From Syngnathus acus (taxonomy: Eukaryota > Chordata > Actinopteri > Syngnathiformes > Syngnathidae): a stretch of DNA of 64,000 nt. Positions within the stretch are counted from its first letter, which is position 1. Every line of letters begins with the position of its first letter. Both the position numbers and the translations under genes were made by a program. Under the pieces are notes generated by a model. That model was given only the letters and a program-made list of their open reading frames with translations, was not told where the DNA came from and did not search any database. The DNA lies in the NCBI RefSeq assembly GCF_901709675.1, contig NC_051094.1:16293501-16357500 (forward strand). The letters run 5' to 3'. Positions 57,655 through 64,000 of the stretch are shown here, in pieces.

Positions 57655-57742
57655 TGTAAATGCTGCAATAAACATTCATTGCTGTCGGTGGGTTTATATG
57701 AGAATAACTCATTGATCAATGAATGCAAACTGCGGTAAAATG
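57655..57742 (+). ncRNA. mir181b: microRNA mir-181b precursor
   Basis: The 5p arm at 57671-57693 reads AACATTCATTGCTGTCGGTG then GGT, identical to vertebrate miR-181b-5p. The 3p arm near 57708-57728 (CTCATTGATCAATGAATGCA) pairs with it, and GCTGC/GCGGT extends the stem. The 3p arm and the flank aaactgcgg look more like the mammalian mir-181b-2 hairpin than b-1, whereas the spacing to mir-181a (about 0.2 kb) is like the a-1/b-1 cluster and unlike the roughly 1.3 kb of a-2/b-2. Orthology to one of the two clusters is therefore unresolved. The seed is the same as mir-181a. Confidence 0.97.
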
Positions 57743-60265
57743 ACTCAGAGAGCCAGATCCCATCACTGAGGAGGTGACACTGAACAGAAGCATTGATAAT
57801 ATGCTACGATAGTAAAAATATGGCTAAAAGAAAAGAGAATATAGTGGTGCCTTACCTCCTAGAAAATGGGACACAATAGAATATGTGTATTTGCCTTGAT
57901 GATCACAAGCTTCATTTTGCATTTTGCATTTGATGACATGAAAATATATTTGTTTTAGTATTAGATTCAAACGATATCTTTATAACAAAGCCTATAGAGA
58001 ATAGCTAAATGGCTATAACTACAGTATCCTTGATGTTTCATTTAAACTAAGTCTTTGAAAAGTGAGTCTTGCTGATGTCATTACAATTATATGATATTTG
58101 TGGGTCTTGGGTCTAGAACAGGACCTCGGACCAGGACAATCAAGACCTAGACATGTTATATTGGTTTCCATTCATCAAAGCTGGATTACTAATTGAACCT
58201 CAGAATTACTCGGGTTAGTATTGGTTTCTGCTATGCAACACAAGATCGAAATCATCAACTGCAACAGATCTGTATAGGTGTAAGTTTTGCATTAGCGCAG
58301 AAAATATCACTAGTCCATTACCGAAAAATATTTATACAAAATTTGATACACAAACATCAAGATGTCATGCCTGGTATAGATATACTGTTGATGCAGAACT
58401 TGCAACTTCAATACAGAATTTTAACTCCTGCATTTACTAGCTACTGCATCTATACATTCATTAAACACAATGTGCGCTCAAATGAAATAATAATAGTCAA
58501 AATAATAATAACACAGAAAATACACAAATACTATGTGTTTGTATGTGTGTAATGTCTTATGATAAGAACCTATAAAAAGTTAATGTGTGTACGTAATTGC
58601 ATGTGGATAATCTTTGACTAATTGCCTCATGAAGTATAGATAAACACTATGAAAAAAGCCGTCATAGCAAAACCTACATAGTATATTCTTTTTTTTCTGT
58701 TGATTAATTCAATAATCGGAACAACATTGATTTAAAAAAAAGCCACTTAGTGTCACTTCGTGTATTTCATTTCAATAATCTTTTCTTTCTTTCTCGTTTA
58801 ATGGCATATAGAAAGAACTCTTAGATTAAAAATACATTGTAATAATTAAATACAGAATTGATGTTAAATTTACCTGAAAGGTATATTTAATATCATATAG
58901 ACAGTGTACAGTGAGTGAATGCATATTAACCATTCAATAGATAATACAATTTCTAAAATTTGAACAAACAGAATGGTTGAGGGGATTGCTTAGAGCGTGT
59001 GTGTTTTGTATTATATTAGCGTAACAATCTGGGCAAATAATCAATTTGACTGTGAAATTGCACGTCATACATCTGTAAAGTTGTAACAAGAGAAAATGTT
59101 TGTTACTTTGCTAAATAAATCACATTAAAGTCTGCTTGTTTATTCACATGGAGCAGCTTTGTTCTCAAATTCAAAAGTTATAGGCAATGACACTGGAACA
59201 GCGTGACCCACTTGTCTCTGACCTGTAAACACTGCAGGCTGACCCTAAGTCGAACGGCAAAACATCGCACAACAAGCGAGCAAATGAGTTAGGTGAATAA
59301 CATCTGTAGGGTAACATGAATTATTAATGGTTGGCATCCGATGAAAGCATGGAGCCCTAAATGCGATAGTGCTAACAAACTCCTTCACTCATGTCATAAT
59401 TCATGGACATGGAAAGATGAAGGGAGGGGGGGGTTGACCATGACAGAATAAGTATCAGTCAAAGAAAAATACAGTTAAAAGTCTGACCGACCTCAAAACA
59501 TTCAAAAAGTGTGAGTGGGAGTGTGAGGCGGGTGAGTGGGGTGGGAGGTCAGGATCAGTAAAGCAAAAAGAGATCTGAGCAAAACATTTGAGTACTCTTC
59601 TGCTTCGCTTACATAAATATGAAAAGTTGGTGATCTTGAATGACTTTTGGACTCAAACATAAAAAGTCAACCCAAATATGAGAAGACAAAGGAAAATCAT
59701 GAGCTGGGCTGCAGCCAAGTACTTCCATATGGAAGTCGAGTTCATCGGGTCCAGGTGGCACGTGGGCGCATGCGTAGCATAAAAATCCAGTATGCATCTA
59801 CCGCCCTCTGTTGGCCTAAAACATGTCGTGCAGCAGGAGCCCTTGACTGTGTAAGCAACTGGAGCTGCACATATTGTGCAGATTAATAATGATTCAATGA
59901 GTTATATGATACAATTGCAACAAATAATCCTAAAAATTTAAGAGATCATACAATACGGAATATTATCATATTAACCGTATCGTGAACATTGATATATATC
60001 ATCGCATCAATAAAGAAGTGATATTTTTGCAAATTTATAACGTAAACCCTGTTATACATTTCCCAGAAACCAGACAAACTGTATGCAGATTTGATGTGTA
60101 AAAATGCAAAACATGGTTGTGACATTTTAAAAGGACAAAAAAAATGAAGGCTGAAAAGTATGTTACAGTTTTGGAATAGGCAGCTGGTAATGATTAACAA
60201 TGGAACATAAGTAGTCACCAAAGAAGCCTGATAACCCCCCCCCCCCCTGAAGTCCCTCTATTTGT

Positions 60266-60268
<3 letters not shown>
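57743..60268. other. No gene recognised
   Basis: AT-rich DNA downstream of mir-181. A 119-codon plus frame at 58193-58552 has no recognisable features. Some of this may be pri-microRNA. A C13 run ends at about 60247. Confidence 0.4.
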
Positions 60269-60331
<63 letters not shown>

Positions 60332-60404
60332 CGTGCGTGCGTGTGCGTACGTGCGTGTGCGTGTAGGTGTGTGTGTAGGTGTGTGTGTGCGTGTGCGTGC
60401 GTGC
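60269..60404. repeat. (GT)n microsatellite
   Basis: About 136 bp of GT with GC and GTAG interruptions toward the right. Confidence 0.97.
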
Positions 60405-61699
60405 ATCATTCACAAAACTCATGAACAAACCTGACATATATATGCATTATACAACACTTTTTTAAATTTTATTTCATTTTGTTTGGATTTGATTAGCTTA
60501 ATTGATGAATGAGTGAGATTTGTTTGTTGTTATCGGCTGGATTTCATTTAACCCCCCCACCCCCTCATAAAACAGCTTAAAGTCACTTTCAGAGCGTCAA
60601 TTGAAAACCTTAAATGAACTTACCATCATCTCAAAAATTGCGGGCAAACCTGCTGAGAAAGGGTCATATAAACAGTTGATGGAAATGATCTCACTTTTAG
60701 ATGATTGCAAGCTAATCTAGAACAAAACAGCTGTTGCTAACGCAGCTATTTGGCCCCTGACCTAGGTTTCTGGTCACTGAATGGGGGTCTCTGAATTCCC
60801 ACCCCTGTTAGAACATTTACAAGGCCTTCCTCAGCCCCCCTTGACCTGCGCATCACCCTTACCCGATGCATGCACTGAGGCATCCTAAGGCTAGAATAGA
60901 GCCAATAGCAAGAGAGTGAGTCGCCACGGCCACAAGCCCAACTCGTCAAGTTTACAACCCCATCGGGTTTGGCCTCATAAATCCACGACTCCTCCTGCTG
61001 TACACAACAATGCTGGTTATTCACTCGGTGTGCAGTTTGAATAGTTCTTCTCTAACTTCCTTCCACTTTTTCACCCCTACCCATTCGATTCTTCTCTCGC
61101 GCGTTTATAGAGGGAGTGATGAGAAAGGCTGGAGAAGAGCTGCAGACAATCGGGGCAGCAAGTCACGTTGAGGTCAGCGTTTTTTGAACTGTGTTCAACC
61201 TCTGACCCTTCCTACGTGCCACCTGGCGCTGCAATGGCAGCAATTGGAGTCCTGGGTGAACTTCGCTTGAACCTGGACCTTAACATTGGACCATCAACTC
61301 ACCCCTGCCTCTTTGTTCGAAGTCTCTTTCATTTCTGGCATCTTTTGATCCCGCAATGTAAGTTTACACTTACAGAGGAAACAATTAGCACATCAGTAAC
61401 TTTTTTTTCTGACACTTCAAATAATATATGAATGTCATAACTATCTTTCATTGTTTTATTTTAGTTGCCTTTCCTATTCTAGCTTTAAGAAGATGGAGAT
61501 TGACCTGTGCAAGAGGCATTTTTGAGTGTATACTCCCCTCTTGTGGATGTCATGTGGATGTGTTACCCAGTCAGTACATTTATGATGCTGCCTTTATGAG
61601 GCTGCCCTGTACCTGCTATGATGGATGGTTTGGGTTTTTTTTTGGTGCGTGAAAATGGAGAAGAGTAGTCATTAAAAGCCTTGCCTGCAGTTGAGATTA
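60405..61699. other. No gene recognised; weak exon candidate near 61.17-61.36 kb
   Basis: An 87-codon plus frame (61168-61431) contains MAAIGVLGELRLNLDLN, and a GTAAGT donor-like site sits at 61361. No acceptor or partner exon could be tied to it, and the peptide is not recognised. Confidence 0.3.
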
Positions 61700-61885
61700 G
61701 GTAGATAGGTAGGTAGGTAGGAAGGAAGGAAGGAAGGAAGGAAGGGAAGGAAGGAAGGAAGGAAGGAAGGAAGGAAGGAAGGAAGGAAGGAAGGAAGGAA
61801 GGAAGGAAGGAAGGAAGGAAGGAAGGAAGGAAGGAAGGAAGGAAGGAAGGAAGGAAGGGAGGTCGGTCAGTCGGTTGGTGGGTGG
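61700..61885. repeat. (GGAA)n microsatellite with GTAG/GGTC flanks
   Basis: About 34 GGAA units (roughly 61720-61860) between GATA/GTAG-type repeats. The LPSFLPSF peptide on minus is an artefact. GGAA is the core of ETS-factor sites, so the tract is a potential multi-site ETS platform. Confidence 0.96.
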
Positions 61886-62060
61886 ATAGGTAGATAGGTG
61901 AATGACTTACCCATGCTGTCATTATTTTCCGGCTCTAGTGAGTGGTCCCCGTAAAAGCCTACAATAAGAAAGGTAGCAATTTAATTCAAGTTAGAAGTAA
62001 AATGCTTTTACTTGTGGTGATGAATTGCAAAGTTAGACTGACAATTTAATGATGTCAATA

Positions 62061-62880
62061 CAGGACTGTCTCAGAAAATTTGAATATTGTGATAAAGTTC
62101 TTTATTTTCTGTAATGCAATTAAAAAACGAAAATGCCATACATTCTGGATTCATTACAAATCAACTGAAATATTGCAAGCCTTTTATTGTTTTAATATTG
62201 CTGATTATGGCTTACAGCTTAAGAAAACTCAAAAATCCTCTCAAAAAATTAGAATATTTCCTCAGACCAAGTAAAAAAAATGATTTATAACAGCAAAACA
62301 AAATCAATCATTTGAAAATGTCTATTAATGCACTCAGTACTTGGATGGGAATCCTTTTGCACGGATTACTGCATCAATGCGGCGTGGCATGGAGGCAATC
62401 AGCCTGTGGCATTGCTGAGGTGTTATGGATGCCCAGGATGCTTCAGTAGCGGCCTTTAGCTCATTTGCATTGTTGGGTCTGGTGTCTTTTAGCTTCTTCT
62501 TCACAATACCCCGCAAATTCTCTATGGGGTTCAGGTCAGGGGAATTGACAGGCCAATCGAGGACAGTAATGCCATGGTCAGTACACCATTTACTGGTGGT
62601 TTTGGCACTGTGGGCAGGTGCCAGATCATGCTGGAAAATGAAATCATCATCTCCATAGAGCTTTACAGCAGACGGAAGCATGTAGTCTCCTAAAATCTCT
62701 TGGTACACAGCTGCGTTTACTCTAGACTTTATGAAACACAGTGGACCAACACCAGCAGCTGACATGGCTCCCCAAACCATCGCTGACTGTGGGAACTTGT
62801 ATGACATTTTTGGTTTTTTAATTGTATTACAGAAAATAAAGAACTTTATTACAATATTCAAATTTTCTGAGACAGTCCTG
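62061..62880 (-). mobile_element. Internally deleted Tc1-like element
   Basis: Long terminal inverted repeats of about 75 bp begin CAGGACTGTCTCAGAAAATT at both ends, with TA at 62059-62060 and 62881-62882. The 820-bp interior carries only the second half of a Tc1-type transposase on minus. Full elements of this type are about 1.6 kb, so roughly half is missing. TIRs are nearly identical to each other, with a few substitutions, suggesting moderate age. Confidence 0.95.
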
Positions 62881-62939
62881 TAGTTTCTGGTGCCTTGATG
62901 AGACAGGACAATGGTTGAGTTCCAAATTAAGATGCACAA
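62334..62939 (-). pseudogene. C-terminal half of Tc1-like DDE transposase, 201-codon frame
   Basis: The first 48 or so codons come from flanking DNA and the inverted repeat. From KFPQSAMVWGAMSAAGVGPL the frame follows the Tc1 catalytic domain: FIFQHDLAPAHSAKTT (second catalytic Asp in QHD), then WPVNSPDLNPIENLRGIVKK (third acidic residue in SPDLNPIEN), ending MPRRIDAVIRAKGFPSKY with a stop. The DNA-binding helix-turn-helix domains and the first catalytic Asp are absent because of the internal deletion. The reading frame is intact from there on, but the protein cannot be an active transposase. Confidence 0.93.
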
Positions 62940-64000
62940 AGAAATGTTATTCCATAAACAAAATAAAACCCAAGAGACTCCTCCCTATTGAGAAATTTTG
63001 ATGTGATTTGTTTATTTCGGTGAGTAAATAATCAACATTCATTCAAGCAATTCTGCTTATCTAACAGTGACACAAGAACTTGCATACACTGGTCAGCATT
63101 TGTCAATATTCAAATGCTTATCAAGGGAACAAATCTGTAAGTTAATGCAGAGTGGAAGACAAACAAGTGCATACTGTACATTTTGTAAAACAAGAAAATG
63201 CGAGTAAGTAATATTGGTTCCACAGAGTGGTGCCTTAGTTTGTCATTTTGCTTCTCAGGCTACTTCACGCTCACAGTACGCAAGCAAGGCGAGACACTGC
63301 ATAGGCAGTTCAACAAAATTTGCCAGGCCATCCTCCATCCGTCCGCGACCTGGGCACACTTCCGTCATCGTCAGCCCTTCCTTGTAAATAATGTAATCAA
63401 TAGTCCATCTTTCAATCCGTCCGTACTTGTTATTTTAAAACACTGTCAGTACGTCACTCTGTCCTTTCTTAACTAAAAAAAAAAAAGAGCTCCAGAGTCA
63501 GGTATCATATCCATACATAGCGCATGCATCATTACACCAGAGATGTAACCATTGTACTACACAACCTCAAAGACTTCTGTGCTCCATACCCTAGTACTGT
63601 TGCAAACCAGTCATTCACCAAGGGATGTGAAATCTACAAGCAGTTGTGTTGTGCTTGATCGTCCAGTAGATTGCAGGACTCGAGGGTTATGATAACTGAA
63701 GTTGCTCCATTGGCTTAGGAAATGAAGAAAGTGGTTCCTTTTGACTTATTTAAACAAGTAATTCCCAGGAGTGACACTTGAACAAACAAGTGAACACCGG
63801 CAAAAAGAAGAAACTTTTGCTTCTTGTTTTGCTACATGCACATCAGAAGCTCTCTTTCTGTACCGAGTATATATGCACTCAATCATAAAAACCAGCACGT
63901 TGGTTTTCCTGCAGGTGCAACTCTCACCATGTTTGAAAATTTGGCAGAATGTGCTATGCCATAGTGCTGTTAAACTTCCAACTTTTGGTCCTCCATAGTC
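62883..64000. other. No gene recognised
   Basis: Unassigned to the end of the window. Short frames (92 codons plus at 63198-63476; 75 codons plus at 63771-63998) show no recognisable domains. Confidence 0.4.

Noticed and set aside
61563-61922. Minus-strand 119-codon frame with LPSFLPSF repeats
   Set aside because: Translation of the GGAA microsatellite.

Overview
This window reads as nuclear DNA of a teleost fish, most likely a percomorph. The evidence is the repeat content: V-SINE-like elements with ATGG tails, a Jockey-group LINE with a full-length ORF, an RTE-like LINE, Tc1/mariner, pogo-like, hAT and piggyBac relics, and dense short tandem repeats. A mitochondrial cox1 fragment that reads correctly only with TGA as Trp also fits a vertebrate nuclear genome. 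Species cannot be fixed from the sequence alone.

No host protein-coding gene can be assigned with confidence. The only host gene I recognise is the microRNA cluster mir-181a / mir-181b (about 57.45-57.74 kb, + strand). Both mature arms of both hairpins are visible. About 10 kb upstream on the same strand, two short phase-compatible candidate exons with good splice donors (47.1-47.7 kb) sit behind a TATA-like site and a very long GT tract. They could be the start of the pri-mir-181 host transcript or of an unrelated gene, and are reported at low confidence.

Layout. 0-6 kb: NUMT (0.26-0.48 kb), a possible hAT-like relic, otherwise unassigned AT-rich DNA. 6.8-8.5 kb: TIR-bounded element with an internal array of transposase-tail repeats (array A), then AT-rich satellites and a SINE piece. 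14.5-20 kb: a cluster of decayed DNA transposons (acidic-tail relic, TA-flanked MITE, hAT MITE, a large TA-flanked element carrying a SINE, a piggyBac relic). 23 kb: Tc1 relic. 26.5-27.6 kb: RTE-like LINE lacking its RT core. 28.7-29.6 kb: non-autonomous BED-finger hAT. 30.8-34.7 kb: SINEs and a second hAT MITE. 34.9-38.1 kb: LINE with an intact 1001-codon ORF. 38.4-40.6 kb: array B, with other elements nested in it. 43.1-44.5 kb: decayed RT of a second LINE lineage and a tRNA-derived SINE. 45.1-46.2 kb: array C joined to a head-to-head SINE pair. 46.5-47.8 kb: candidate promoter and exons. 52-52.9 kb: internally deleted hAT. 57.4-57.8 kb: mir-181. 60.3-62.9 kb: microsatellites and an internally deleted Tc1-like element.

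The most unusual structure is the family of three TIR elements (arrays A, B and C). Their interiors are tandem copies of a roughly 160-210 bp unit that repeatedly encodes the same acidic transposase-like C-terminus plus stop codon, and in most units of A and B a perfect TGACGTCA palindrome. Many other elements here are internal-deletion derivatives that keep both ends. No computation or database search was run; family names come from recognising motifs.
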